This document shows, one piece after another, positions 7,946 through 16,800 of a DNA stretch of 64,000 nucleotides. A program made the translations under genes and the position numbers. Positions within the stretch are counted from its first letter, which is position 1. Each line of letters opens with the position of its first letter. The notes beneath the pieces were generated by a model, which was not told the origin of the DNA, did no database searches, and worked only from the letters and a program-made list of their open reading frames with translations. Source of the DNA: SIAQ01 sp963767835 (GTDB taxonomy: Bacteria > Planctomycetota > Planctomycetia > Gemmatales > Gemmataceae); the NCBI GenBank assembly GCA_963767835.1, contig CAVYFY010000025.1, forward strand, positions 1 through 64,000. Reading direction: 5' to 3'.

Positions 7946-8050
7946 CTGACGACCTACTTCGGCTACAACGAGGCGAGGACGCATCAATCGCTGGCGGATC
8001 GAACGCCCGCCGAGGTCTACGGGAGGGGATCAAGATCACGCGCGAGATGT
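7946..8050 (+). pseudogene. C-terminal remnant of an IS3-type transposase (integrase core)
   Basis: The codons from 7946 read YFGYNEARTHQSLADRTPAE followed by VYG. This is the standard end of IS3/IS481-type DDE integrase domains (YNxxRxHQSLxxxTPAEVY). The catalytic DDE residues upstream are absent, and the frame beyond drifts into unrelated sequence. It is a small relic within the 6194-8367 element. Confidence 0.65.
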
Positions 8051-8657
8051 CGTGCGTTTTAGTAGGAGGCATGGCTCAGGTATCCGATGGGGCGCAAAGA
8101 AGAGGCCCTGGATCGGATGGCCGACCCAGAGCCCAACGCCATCGCCGTACCTTCGGCCGAGTTATCCCTTGGCTGGATGCTCGCCAGCAGAGCCAACCTC
8201 CGTTTCGCCCGGCGAGAAGTCGATACCGCAAGCGAGCGGAGGAAGCAAGGTCAACAAGAGTTGCGAGTCAGGAAGGCTGGCAAAAGTGTAGTTAAGGAAT
8301 GGCCTTTTTTTGTCCAAAGAATGGGGTCCACCTCAGGTTGCGGGCGAAGCCCGCGTTATGACACTACTGAAAAATCGGTGACAATATCCACATTAGGTCG
8401 GCGGTTGTGTGATCCCCTGCCACGTTGGATTTTTAATGACTTTGGCCAATTTCCCGAGAAACCGACGTTTCTGCCGCCGAATTTCAGCTGCACTCTTTGC
8501 CGTAGGATCGCGCGGGTGGAATACGTAAGGTATTCCGGTGCAATCCAGTTTCTTCCATTCTCGTAAGACGCCGTTCAGTAGCGCAAGGGGCGGACGCGCT
8601 GGCGTCTTTTGGATGTTCAGAGCGAACAACCCCAAAGAAGAACGGAAGGAGAAAATC

Positions 8658-8909
8658 ATGCGAGGTTTCTTGATGTGCGCGGTGTTGACGGTGGCGGCTT
8701 TGACGGTTGGCGCGACTTCGGCGCAGGCCAATGAATGTTATCACGGTCGTTACTATGGTCCGCGTCCGCTGGTCGTTTTCCGCCCACCGCTGGTGGTCGC
8801 GTCGCCGCCGGTGGTAGTGGCCCCGGTCATCGCTCAGCCTGCAATCGTTTCGCCGGTAATCGTCCAGCCCGCCATTGGGCCCTTTATCTCGCTGCGTTTT
8901 GGGCGCTAA
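8658..8909 (+). CDS. small secreted Pro/Val-rich protein
   Basis: An 83-residue protein with ATG at 8658 behind a GGAAGGAG site. MRGFLMCAVLTVAALTVGAT-SAQA is a signal peptide. The mature part (NECYHGRYYGPRPLVVF, then PPLVVASPPVVVAPVIAQPA, IVSPVIVQPAIGPF) is a low-complexity Pro/Val repeat, a common type of short planctomycete exported protein. Function unknown. A strong hairpin follows at 8929, so it is probably a monocistronic gene. Confidence 0.7.
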   Translation: MRGFLMCAVLTVAALTVGATSAQANECYHGRYYGPRPLVVFRPPLVVASPPVVVAPVIAQPAIVSPVIVQPAIGPFISLRFGR

Positions 8910-8928
8910 AGCGTGCCGCGATTCAAAC

Positions 8929-8983
8929 CAGAGCCGCGTTGGTGGAGAACGGAAATCGTACCGTTCTCCGCCGAGCGGCTCTG
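8929..8983 (+). terminator. bipartite hairpin after the 8658-8909 gene
   Basis: Outer arms CAGAGCCGC (8929-8937) / GCGGCTCTG (8975-8983) and inner arms GGAGAACGG (8944-8952) / CCGTTCTCC (8961-8969) form one long interrupted stem 20 bp past the stop codon. There is no T run, so it is either a terminator or an RNA-stabilising structure. Confidence 0.5.
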
Positions 8984-9053
8984 CACGCGTTTGGGGGCTT
9001 GAAGTGAGGGGCCACTTGCGTGTCGCGGCAAGCAATGATAAACTGCCAACACC

Positions 9054-9764
9054 ATGACCACCGCGATCCTACCTGCCGTTGCTCCGGTTTTCTTCAACGA
9101 CGAGCTCGCCGACGATTTCGTCTTGCACATTCCGCGCGATGCGTACACCCTGGCCGGCTTTCGCAGGTGGGTGCTATCCGACGAATTCCCGGAGAAGCAG
9201 CCGGTCATGTTTCGCAACGGGGAGATATTTCTCTATATGCCCAAAGAAGACGTCTTTACTCACGCGGCTGTGAAAACTGCCGTTGCGGGTTCCATATTCG
9301 TTCTGAACCAAGAACTCGACCTGGGGGATTTCTATATCAACGGAGTGCTGGTCACGAACGTCGATGCCGACATTTCAGGCAATCCCGACATGGTCGGCAT
9401 TCTCTGGGACAGCTTCGAAAGCGGTAAAGTGCGTTACGTCACGAATCAGAAAGACCGCACCGTAGAGATCGAAGGCACGCCCGATTGGCTGCTGGAAATC
9501 GTCAGCGACAGCTCGGTGAGAAAAGATAAACTTGACCTTCGCGAATCGTATCACAAGGCCGGCGTTGGTGAATACTGGATCATCGACGCGCGTAAGAACG
9601 ACATCGACTTCCGAATCCTGCACTGGCGCAAGACTGGCTATGTCGCGGCGCCGCAGAAGGGGGGTTGGCACCGCTCACGCGTCTTTGGCCGTAGCTTTCG
9701 GCTCACCCGCGCCCGCGATCGCCGCGGCGGTTGGCGCTACACGCTGGCGGTGAAGTCCGCGTGA
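9054..9764 (+). CDS. Uma2 family (DUF820) putative endonuclease
   Basis: A 236-residue protein of the Uma2/DUF820 family, which has a PD-(D/E)XK nuclease-like fold and unknown cellular role, frequently in many copies in planctomycetes and cyanobacteria. Visible motifs: FRRWVLSDEFPEKQPVMFRN near the N-terminus (normally the WLxLxD region), DISGNPDMV, TPDWLLEIVSDSS (the acidic E-x-VS motif), DLRESYHKAGVGEYWIIDAR (YxxaGVxEYWivD) and a C-terminal RVFGRSFRLTR strand. It is followed after 24 bp by a membrane protein gene. Another member is at 49051. Confidence 0.85.
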   Translation: MTTAILPAVAPVFFNDELADDFVLHIPRDAYTLAGFRRWVLSDEFPEKQPVMFRNGEIFLYMPKEDVFTHAAVKTAVAGSIFVLNQELDLGDFYINGVLVTNVDADISGNPDMVGILWDSFESGKVRYVTNQKDRTVEIEGTPDWLLEIVSDSSVRKDKLDLRESYHKAGVGEYWIIDARKNDIDFRILHWRKTGYVAAPQKGGWHRSRVFGRSFRLTRARDRRGGWRYTLAVKSA

Positions 9765-9788
9765 TCGGGCAATCGAATAGGACATGCG

Positions 9789-10874
9789 ATGGAGCAAACC
9801 GTCATCGAACTGAAGCCGACGGCGCTTGAACCGGCCGAGTTTGCGCCAAGTCCAGCACCGGCCTCGCGCCTTGCCATCTCCTCGCGCTTCCTGCTCGCCA
9901 TCTATGCGATTGTGCCGATTTGCAGCTTGGCGATGGTGTTCGACCGCCTGCTCTGGCATGAGTCGCTGTTCCGGTCGCTGCCCACCAGCCCCGAGAGCTT
10001 CTTCATCGTTCAGCTACTATTTGGCACGCCGCACATCATCGCCAGCTCGGTCATTCTTTTCAGCAATCGCGCCTATGTTCGGGCGTACTGGCTGCGCGTC
10101 GTGCTGTTTTCGCTCGTGCTGCTTTTGTTTTTCGGCGGCGGCTATCTTTTCGTCCCTGACTACGACACCGTTTTTCTCGCCGTGGTTGGGGCGGCCACGA
10201 TCCTGCACGTCATCAAGCAGCAGGTCGGCGTCGGCAAGGGGCTGTGCCGGCTGTCGAGCTGGATCTACGACGCCTGGGGCTGGAGCATGATCGTGTTCGG
10301 GTCGATCCTTTATTTCGCAATATACAGCGATCGCAGTTTTTCTGCCGCCACTAAATTCTGGGTGGACGGCATCCTGTTCGCGCTCGCCGCCGCCATCTTC
10401 GCGCTGACGGTGGTCTGCCACCTGCGTATCAAGACGGCCCTGGGACGCTATTATCTTTGGGCCAACGGCTTGATGGTGTTGCAGAGCGGCCTGTTTTATG
10501 CGGAGGGGTATTCGTTCCTGGCGATCCTGGCGCCGCGGCTGGTGCACGATTTGACTGCGTTCACCTTTTACGTGGTCCACGACGTGAATCGGCACGGCCA
10601 GCAACCGCAAAACTTGCTCTACCGACTGGCAAGGAAGCTCCGACTGGGGACTTTCTGGGTGTGCCCGGCTTTCGCGGTAGTGCTTACGTTCTTGATCGGT
10701 AGCTACGCCGACCCGCTGGCGAAATTCGTCTTCGCGCCGGTGCTTGACTACGACTTCCCCTATCGCGTCAGCTTCCTGATCGTCGGCTATCTGGGGCTGT
10801 TGCACTACTACACCGAGGTTTTCACCTGGCGACAAGGCTCGCCGTATCGGCAGCATGTGGCGATGGCGCCGTGA
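9789..10874 (+). CDS. multi-pass membrane protein with conserved histidines
   Basis: A 361-residue integral membrane protein with about 9 hydrophobic segments (for example LLAIYAIVPICSLAMVF, VVLFSLVLLLFFGGGYLF, GILFALAAAIFALTVVCHL, FAVVLTFLIGSY, VSFLIVGYLGLLHYY). Polar, His-containing motifs sit at membrane edges: GTPHIIAS, ILHVIKQQVGVGKG, PRLVHDLTAFTFYVVHDVNR-H and LLHYYTEVFTWRQGSPYRQH. This resembles the layout of Brp/Blh-like carotenoid-cleaving or desaturase-like membrane enzymes with histidine metal ligands, but I cannot assign a named family. It lies 24 bp after the Uma2 gene and convergent to the DUF2760 gene 1 bp away. Confidence 0.65.
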   Translation: MEQTVIELKPTALEPAEFAPSPAPASRLAISSRFLLAIYAIVPICSLAMVFDRLLWHESLFRSLPTSPESFFIVQLLFGTPHIIASSVILFSNRAYVRAYWLRVVLFSLVLLLFFGGGYLFVPDYDTVFLAVVGAATILHVIKQQVGVGKGLCRLSSWIYDAWGWSMIVFGSILYFAIYSDRSFSAATKFWVDGILFALAAAIFALTVVCHLRIKTALGRYYLWANGLMVLQSGLFYAEGYSFLAILAPRLVHDLTAFTFYVVHDVNRHGQQPQNLLYRLARKLRLGTFWVCPAFAVVLTFLIGSYADPLAKFVFAPVLDYDFPYRVSFLIVGYLGLLHYYTEVFTWRQGSPYRQHVAMAP

Positions 10875-10875
10875 T

Positions 10876-11463
10876 TCAGCTCAATTCGACTTCCGCCGGC
10901 TGGACCACAAAGGCGTCCTGGCCCTCGGCGGGTTTGCTAAGCTTGATCTTGGTGACGCGCCAGCCATGGTGTTCGAGGCTGCCCTTGAACGGCGGCGAGC
11001 CGGTAACATTGCCGGTCAGGCGGATCGCGGACGGATCGAAGCCGACCGGGACCTCCACGACGGCTTTCTCCTCGCCGCGCAGCACCGGCTCCATGTCGAG
11101 ATGTTCCTTGAGCACCTTTTGACACGCTTGGTGAATGCTGCGCACGCCGGCGCCAAGCGTCTCATTGTCGGCGCCATCGACATTCTCCAACAAAAAATCC
11201 ATGAGCCGGCCTTCGCGCTGCATGAGCGTCAAAAGCAAAAGTGGCTCCGGCGACGGCTTCGGGGGAGGCGGCGGTGGTGGCGGCGTTAACACCTTGGTGA
11301 CGGCCTCCTGAAATTTCGCATCGCCCAGCCAGCGCCGGGCGATCTCGTTGGCTTTGCGGGCCCGGGCAAAATCGCCGCCCGTCTGAATATAGCGGTAGAT
11401 GAAGAAAACGATGGCGCAGACGGCGAGCGTGCCGACGATGCCGTAGATGGTTTCCATTTCCAT
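10876..11463 (-). CDS. DUF2760 domain protein with N-terminal membrane anchor
   Basis: A 195-residue protein. The start at 11463 (MEMETIYGIVGTLAVCAIVF followed by FIYRYI) places a transmembrane helix at the very N-terminus and has an AAGGA site; the longer frame upstream is Arg-rich and unlikely. A proline linker (TPPPPPPPPKPSP) leads to the DUF2760 domain: LLTLMQREGRLMDFLLENVD, HQACQKVLKEHLDMEPVL, EEKAVVEVPVGFDPSAIRLT-GNV and HHGWRVTKIKLSKP. In other bacteria DUF2760 genes sit beside an Hsp70-like gene; none is present here. Role unknown. Confidence 0.8.
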   Translation of the reverse strand: MEMETIYGIVGTLAVCAIVFFIYRYIQTGGDFARARKANEIARRWLGDAKFQEAVTKVLTPPPPPPPPKPSPEPLLLLTLMQREGRLMDFLLENVDGADNETLGAGVRSIHQACQKVLKEHLDMEPVLRGEEKAVVEVPVGFDPSAIRLTGNVTGSPPFKGSLEHHGWRVTKIKLSKPAEGQDAFVVQPAEVELS

Positions 11464-11551
11464 GCGGAGTTCCTTGGAACGGGCGATGGGGAAATTATAT
11501 GATTCGCGGGTCCTCCCTTCCTGCGAGCCGTGGAGAGCCGGCGTGTCAACC

Positions 11552-11737
11552 TTTCCCGGCGCTGAACACACGCGGTTGGGCCATAGCCTCGGTGTTCTCC
11601 ATCTCATGCGGCAAGCGCTGGATCGTTTGAAGAAAATCGGCGAAGACCAGCGCATCAGGCAGGCCAGGGCTGCGCTGCTTTCCGGCGCGTTGATTCACGA
11701 CATCGGACACGGCCCGTTCTCCCATGTCTTCGAGCCA
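11552..11737 (+). pseudogene. N-terminal fragment of an HD-domain phosphohydrolase
   Basis: A 62-codon block reads FPGAEHTRLGHSLGVLHLM and ALLSGALIHDIGHGPFSHVFE. These are the HTRxxHSLG and HDIGHGPFSH metal motifs of COG1078/dGTPase-like HD hydrolases. The proper N-terminus (normally DPVHGxI...) and all of the C-terminal 300+ residues are missing. Sequence similarity stops on both sides within a few codons. It is the relic of a larger gene. Confidence 0.7.
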
Positions 11738-11753
11738 AGCCGGTCGGGCTTTT

Positions 11754-12131
11754 TCAGTTGGTTGTGAGACTAAAGGCGTCGTCCTGCACGCCGATATTGC
11801 GGACTTCCACGCGGAAATTACCGCTACGGTAGACGTTTATGGTCACGGTTCTGTGATCGAAGGTGCCAGGCACGCCGGAGCCAATGAGCGTGTGGCCGTC
11901 GGAGTCGTAGACGATGAGGTGCATGATTGCGGTGCCCTTGCCGACCAGGTTGATGACGGCTTGCTGACCGGCAGCGAAGGGAATGTCATAGTAGACCGAC
12001 AGGCCGGCGGGCGCCATGCCCGTGGTGGTGAGCGGGCCGCCGATACGGCCGGCGTCGGCAGGCATGGTCGCAAGGGCAAGCCCCGCCGCGATGATGAGGG
12101 CGAAACCCAATCTCTGAATGCTGCGCCTCAT
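11754..12131 (-). CDS. small secreted beta-rich protein
   Basis: A 125-residue exported protein. The start at 12131 has an AAGGAG site and yields MRRSIQRLGFALIIAAGLAL-ATMPADAG, a signal peptide. The mature part is a small beta domain: YDIPFAAGQQAVINLVGKG, IMHLIVYDSDGHTLIGSG and TVTINVYRSGNFRVEVRNIG. This looks like a PPC-type (bacterial pre-peptidase C-terminal) beta-sandwich. Function unknown. Its 3' end abuts the HD fragment. Confidence 0.7.
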   Translation of the reverse strand: MRRSIQRLGFALIIAAGLALATMPADAGRIGGPLTTTGMAPAGLSVYYDIPFAAGQQAVINLVGKGTAIMHLIVYDSDGHTLIGSGVPGTFDHRTVTINVYRSGNFRVEVRNIGVQDDAFSLTTN

Positions 12132-12338
12132 GTTCGTTCTCCTTGCTGGGCAATCCCCGCGATTTGTTGCTGACAAGGGGATGAGCATTTTCAATGCCAA
12201 CCGATTTCAATCCCGGCGTGCGCCGGTCTTGTGTTGACAACCGACATTCCATCCCGCCCCGCGCCCAGGCTACGCTCCCCGGGTGAACAAAAGCGAAATC
12301 ACCCCGAACATGCCAAGCAGCTGGCTGACGCGGTTTGC

Positions 12339-12521
12339 ATGCAGAAGGCTTACCTCTATCGGCTCCGCGAACGGATGGAGAAGCGCGGCTTCAAGGCGAG
12401 CGACCCGCTCTACCGAAAGGTGGTGGCCGCCTACGACGGCGTGCTCGGGCTGTGGATCGATTTGCACTACATGAGTTGCGGGGTGAAGAACCCCGGCGAG
12501 CCGATGGAGAAGCCGCCGTAG
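12339..12521 (+). CDS. small hypothetical protein
   Basis: A 60-residue frame starting MQKAYLYRLRERMEKRGFKA and continuing SDPLYRKVVAAYDGVLGLWI, largely helical and charged, with a C-terminal LHYMSCGVKNPGEPMEKPP. The amino-acid make-up is protein-like, unlike overlapping frames, and the ATG at 12339 follows a reasonable spacing, though no strong ribosome binding site is visible. The open frame extends 36 codons further up to 12231. No family recognised. Confidence 0.4.
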   Translation: MQKAYLYRLRERMEKRGFKASDPLYRKVVAAYDGVLGLWIDLHYMSCGVKNPGEPMEKPP

Positions 12522-12749
12522 CCTCGGCGCGGCGTCCGGCGATCGGTCACACCCTCGACGAACAAAAGGAGGCTCTCTGACCATGTGCGGCTTTGCGCCC
12601 ACGCCACTCTGAAAGCCGGACCATGAAAAATGAAAGGCAGACAGCGGCAAAAGTCTGGCGATACGTATGGCGATCTTTTGGCGCGCGCCGTTTTGACAGC
12701 CTCCACTTTGTGACCTAGGTTTTCACAGGCAAGTGAAAAGGGAGAGCGC

Positions 12750-13331
12750 ATGATCGCAATGTGGAATGAACGCAAGGGCGCCAATCCACGCCGACCCGGC
12801 ACGGCGGCGGTGGAATTCGCTGTATGTTTGCCACTTCTGTTCCTCATTATGTTCGGACTTTGGGAAGTCGGCCGAATCGTCGAGGTGCAACAGGTTGCGT
12901 GGAATGCCACCCGCGAAGGAGCGCGCGACGCGTCCATGGGGCAGGCCAACCTCCAGGCCGTTGCCAGTAATCTTGTTCTTTATTTGCAGAGTGCCGAACC
13001 ATCGGCCTTCGGTTCAGGGCATTCGACCAGCCTGATCGCGCCGGTCATCACCTTGCCCGCCAACTCCACAGGCTACACGTGCTGGGACAACACCGCCAAC
13101 CGCGAACTTTTTACGATGAGTTTCTCGGACCTCACCTACACAAGCGTCACGGACCCGACGGGGATGCAACAGTTGGACCACTATCGAATCACAGTTTCTT
13201 ATCCCTATTCCAGCGTCGGCTGGCTCCCCGTGGCCTATATCACCGGAACCACTCGCATGTCCGCGACTGTGGACTGGGCATGCATGGTCGATTCGCCATT
13301 CACCATCGCGCCGTACCTGTCGGCTCAGTAA
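12750..13331 (+). CDS. TadE-like pseudopilin
   Basis: A 193-residue TadE-family protein. Residues 13-45 read RRPGTAAVEFAVCLPLLFLI followed by MFGLWEVGRIV: the AAVEFA sequence is the TadE processing/assembly motif, followed by a single membrane helix. Next comes the VQQVAWNATREGARDAS stretch conserved in TadE proteins, then a Ser/Thr-rich extracellular domain. TadE-type pseudopilins are made with tight-adherence (Flp) pili. A GGGAGAG site precedes the start. It is first of three consecutive genes (TadE, TadE, TadG); the Tad ATPase, platform and secretin genes are not in this window. Confidence 0.88.
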   Translation: MIAMWNERKGANPRRPGTAAVEFAVCLPLLFLIMFGLWEVGRIVEVQQVAWNATREGARDASMGQANLQAVASNLVLYLQSAEPSAFGSGHSTSLIAPVITLPANSTGYTCWDNTANRELFTMSFSDLTYTSVTDPTGMQQLDHYRITVSYPYSSVGWLPVAYITGTTRMSATVDWACMVDSPFTIAPYLSAQ

Positions 13332-13374
13332 TGCCTGCACCAATCAAGGGTTTTCGTCTCAAGGGAAAGCAATC

Positions 13375-13824
13375 ATGGCAGTCCATAATCTTCGCAAAGC
13401 TCGACGAATGGGAGCTGCGGCACTGGAAACCGCTCTGGTATGCATACCTCTTTTCATGTTCATATTCGGCGTGCTCGAATACGGACGGATGTTGATGACC
13501 ATGAATGTGCTCAACAACGCGGCTCGCGAAGGCTGCCGATACGCTCTGGTTAACAATACGTCCAGCACGATCAGTGCCGACGTTACGACGCAGGTGACCA
13601 ACAGAATGGCGGGGTTGAACAACACGGCTTTCAGCTCCTTCACGGTCAGCGTGAGCGGCACGCATGGCGGAGTTGCCACCTCGGTGAACAATCTGGTGGC
13701 GGGTGATCTCATCACGGTGACTGTGACAGGCACCTATCACTTCATGAACATCATTCCGTTGGTGACGATGCCAACGTTGACGATTACGAGCGCGCCCACC
13801 ATGGTTTGCGAAGGTGCGACCTGA
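13375..13824 (+). CDS. TadE-like pseudopilin
   Basis: A 149-residue protein paralogous to the preceding gene. The N-terminal part reads MGAAALETALVCIPLFMFIF followed by GVLEYGRMLMTMNVLNNAAR-EG, with the A-A-x-E motif, one membrane helix and the NxAREGCRYA segment conserved in TadE. A beta-rich extracellular tail ends in a TITSAPTMVCEG strand. It lies 43 bp after the first TadE gene and 54 bp before tadG, so it is probably in the same operon. Confidence 0.88.
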   Translation: MAVHNLRKARRMGAAALETALVCIPLFMFIFGVLEYGRMLMTMNVLNNAAREGCRYALVNNTSSTISADVTTQVTNRMAGLNNTAFSSFTVSVSGTHGGVATSVNNLVAGDLITVTVTGTYHFMNIIPLVTMPTLTITSAPTMVCEGAT

Positions 13825-13878
13825 GACGACTGAAAGCCAACACACCTGAATACAAAACGGCGAACGAGGAATACGATC

Positions 13879-16800
13879 ATGATGGCCCGAACATGTGTAA
13901 GCGTCTCATGCCAATCCAAGGGCAACCACACCGGGGGCCGCCGGGGAACCATTATTTCCTTGCTGGCTTTCACCATTGCGGTCCTGCTCGGTTTTCTGGC
14001 GCTTGCCATTGACATTGGCATGCTGGCCATTGCCAAGACACAGGCACAGAACAATGCGGACCTGGCTGCGCTCACGGCCGCGCGCACGCTGAACGGCAAC
14101 TCCACCTTGAGTTACAATAGCGCCGCGGCCACCGCCAATGCCCAGGCGATCCTGAGCTACAACAACATTCTCGGGCAGCAACTTCAATCATCGCAGCTGA
14201 CACTGACCTACGGAAGTTACGATTACAACCAGACCACGCAGGCGTTCATCGCCAATTTTCCACCGACGACAGGAGTGCCGTGGACCGCTGTCGCAGCCAC
14301 CGTCACCTCGAATAGCTTGCCGGGCGCCTTCAGCAATGTTTTCGGATCGCAGTTCCTGCCGAACGTCACGGGCACGGCCCAGGCGGTGCACCGTCCGCGC
14401 GACATCGCCCTGGTGATGGACCTGTCCGGGTCAATGCGCTTCGGCACGCTGCTCGGATTTGACTTCTACACGGCAACGCGCACCACCAACAATCCTGACA
14501 CCCTGATCCCGGCCTTTGGGCAATATGCGACGATCAGTTCCCAAATCATAGGCCCCAGCTCAAACCGAACGTCAGGAAGTGACAATTACACCTTAACGCC
14601 CACGAACACCACGGCGTCCAATTCGTCTTATGCCTTGACGTACATCAACAGTTTTTATCAAAGCGCTGCCTACGCCTCAACGCTGGTCCGGGCCTTTGAT
14701 TCGTACACCAGCACTGACGGCGGCAACACGTGGACGGCTCCTGCAACGGGAGCGACGCCCCAATTGCCTCCTGCTTCTTATGCCACGACACCCGGCGGCG
14801 ATGTGCCGCTTTTTCAATCCGGCAGCACGACAACATACGCTCAAACAGTTAATCAGGTATTGGGACTTTCCTCCGGCAACACGACCCCAAGTCCCATGTG
14901 GTGTTTGGACGGTTACGCCGCCTATTCCGCTGGCCAGCCAGATACTTCAGGAACTGGAAGCGTTCCAAAGGTTTGGACCCAAACAGACTACAGCGCCACT
15001 CCGTTCAATGGTTACACCAAAGGGCCCGGATACTGGGGCAAGACGTTTTTCCTTTGGCCGCCCGATCCGCGCAACGCCAACGCTCTTTCCGGGGCGGCTT
15101 TAACCGGATGGCTCGCGGCACTTGGCGTCAATACGGCAGATCAGACGACCCTTTCGAGCATGTGGTCCACCTGGCAAGCTCAGGGTGTGGGGCCGGGCTC
15201 CACCGGCTTGACCAACCTGCAAAACTGGTTGACAGGAACTGCCAAAGGGGGCGCCAGCGCCTTGCCCACATTCAGCGGATACTACACCCCCACTTCGACG
15301 ACCGCTGTGGTACCTTCCTTGAATATGACCAAGTGGAACGGAACCACCCTGACCTCGGCAAATGCGCCGAGGACCTATTATGCCGTGTGCCGGCTTTTTA
15401 ACTGGGCCTATCCGGCTGGCAGCACCTGGACCGGGACGACTTTGTCTTCCGGGGCGTCATTCTCAGCCGACTGGCGTGTGCGTTTCTTTGGCACCAACAA
15501 CAACTCCGTGGTGTTCAACTCATCGGGGTCATTGAACCCGCCCGGATCGTCGGGAATGTGCTCGGCCACGACGACCTACAATGCGATCCTCAGCTGGGTT
15601 ACAACCACTACGGACCCGTTCCCGCCACAATTTCGCTCCGGCCGCGTCAAATACTACGGCTCGATCCCGACCGCGATCACCGGAAGCTGGCCAAGCTACG
15701 GCAGCACCGATCAGCGATTCTGGGTCGAGTTCATGGACCACGTCCTCGGATTTATTCAGACGTCGGGCGGCAACTATCAGGATCTCAGCGGTATCAACAG
15801 CAGCAATCAGATGATTGGCTACGGCAACGATTTTACCTGGGGCTCTGTTCAAATCAAAACCTCGCCCGTGAGCACCAACCCGCCCATGTACATGAACTAT
15901 AACGATAATCCGGCCCGACCCTTGCTCAGGCACTGGTTCAGCCCCATTCTGATGGTCGATTATCTGCATAACATGAACATGTCCGAGACCGGCGTGGGTA
16001 ACTACTTCGTGATGCAACCGGGGAACAGCTACGAAGCGCCTCTCTACACGTCCAAGCAGGCGTTCGTCGCCGCCGTTAACACAATGCAGACCAACCATCC
16101 CAATGACTGGTTCACGATTGTTCCCTACAGCTGGCCGCGCACCTCACCTAGCAGCGTAGGACGCCTGAACTGCGTGAGCTGCCCGCTGGGAACCAATTAC
16201 AACTACGCCATCAGCGCGCTGCTTTTCCCGTTCTCGACCATCAACGCCGACGGTTCTGCCAACAGCACCGAGGTCACTCCCTACGATGCGGATCCCTCCA
16301 CGGGGGCCATTCCTTCGGCTAATTTTGTGGACTGTGGACGCGGCGACGGTGATACCTGCTTCGCCATGGGCTTGATGCTTGCCTACAACCAATTTGCGGT
16401 CACGCCCAGCACCGACACCACCTTAAGAACGTTTGTGAGTAACTCACCTATCACGTTCCCAACCGGCATGGCGGGAGGAATGGGACGCAACGGCGCTCAG
16501 AAAGTGATTATCTTCGAAACCGACGGTATGGCCAACTGCCAAGCAAATGCGAACCTGGTGACCAACGGCAGTTACAACTACTATAAAATCCGCTACGACA
16601 TGAATAATCCTTCTAGTTCCGAGTATCCGTCGATTACAACCACGGCCACTAACAATTCCACAACCTTGAGTCAGGTTTACAGCTTGGTCCAGCAGTTGGC
16701 ATCCACCTACGGGACGACGCGCAACCCCTTCCGCCTCTATGCGATCGGCTTCGGTCCAGTTTTCCAGGGGACCGACGCCACCTCGGCACTGACCACTTTG

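Larger units (their letters stand above)
6194..8367. mobile_element. nested mobile-element remnant bounded by 27-bp inverted repeats
   Basis: The sequence at 6194-6220 (starting GTAGTGTC and ending GGGCTTCGCCCG) is repeated inverted at 8341-8367 with two mismatches. Just outside lie TGAAAATTCG (6184-6193) and TGAAAAATCG (8368-8377), a 10-bp direct repeat with one mismatch that looks like a target-site duplication. Inside are an IS21 remnant, a truncated winged-helix-type gene and an IS3 tail. Inner sequences at about 6355-6420 and 8155-8220 are also inverted copies of each other, so the ends may be two diverged copies of one IS end. Interpretation as one transposed unit is inference. Confidence 0.5.

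Noticed and set aside
10876..11463. DUF2760/Hsp70 pair
   Set aside because: DUF2760 genes often accompany an Hsp70-like gene, but none is found on either side here.
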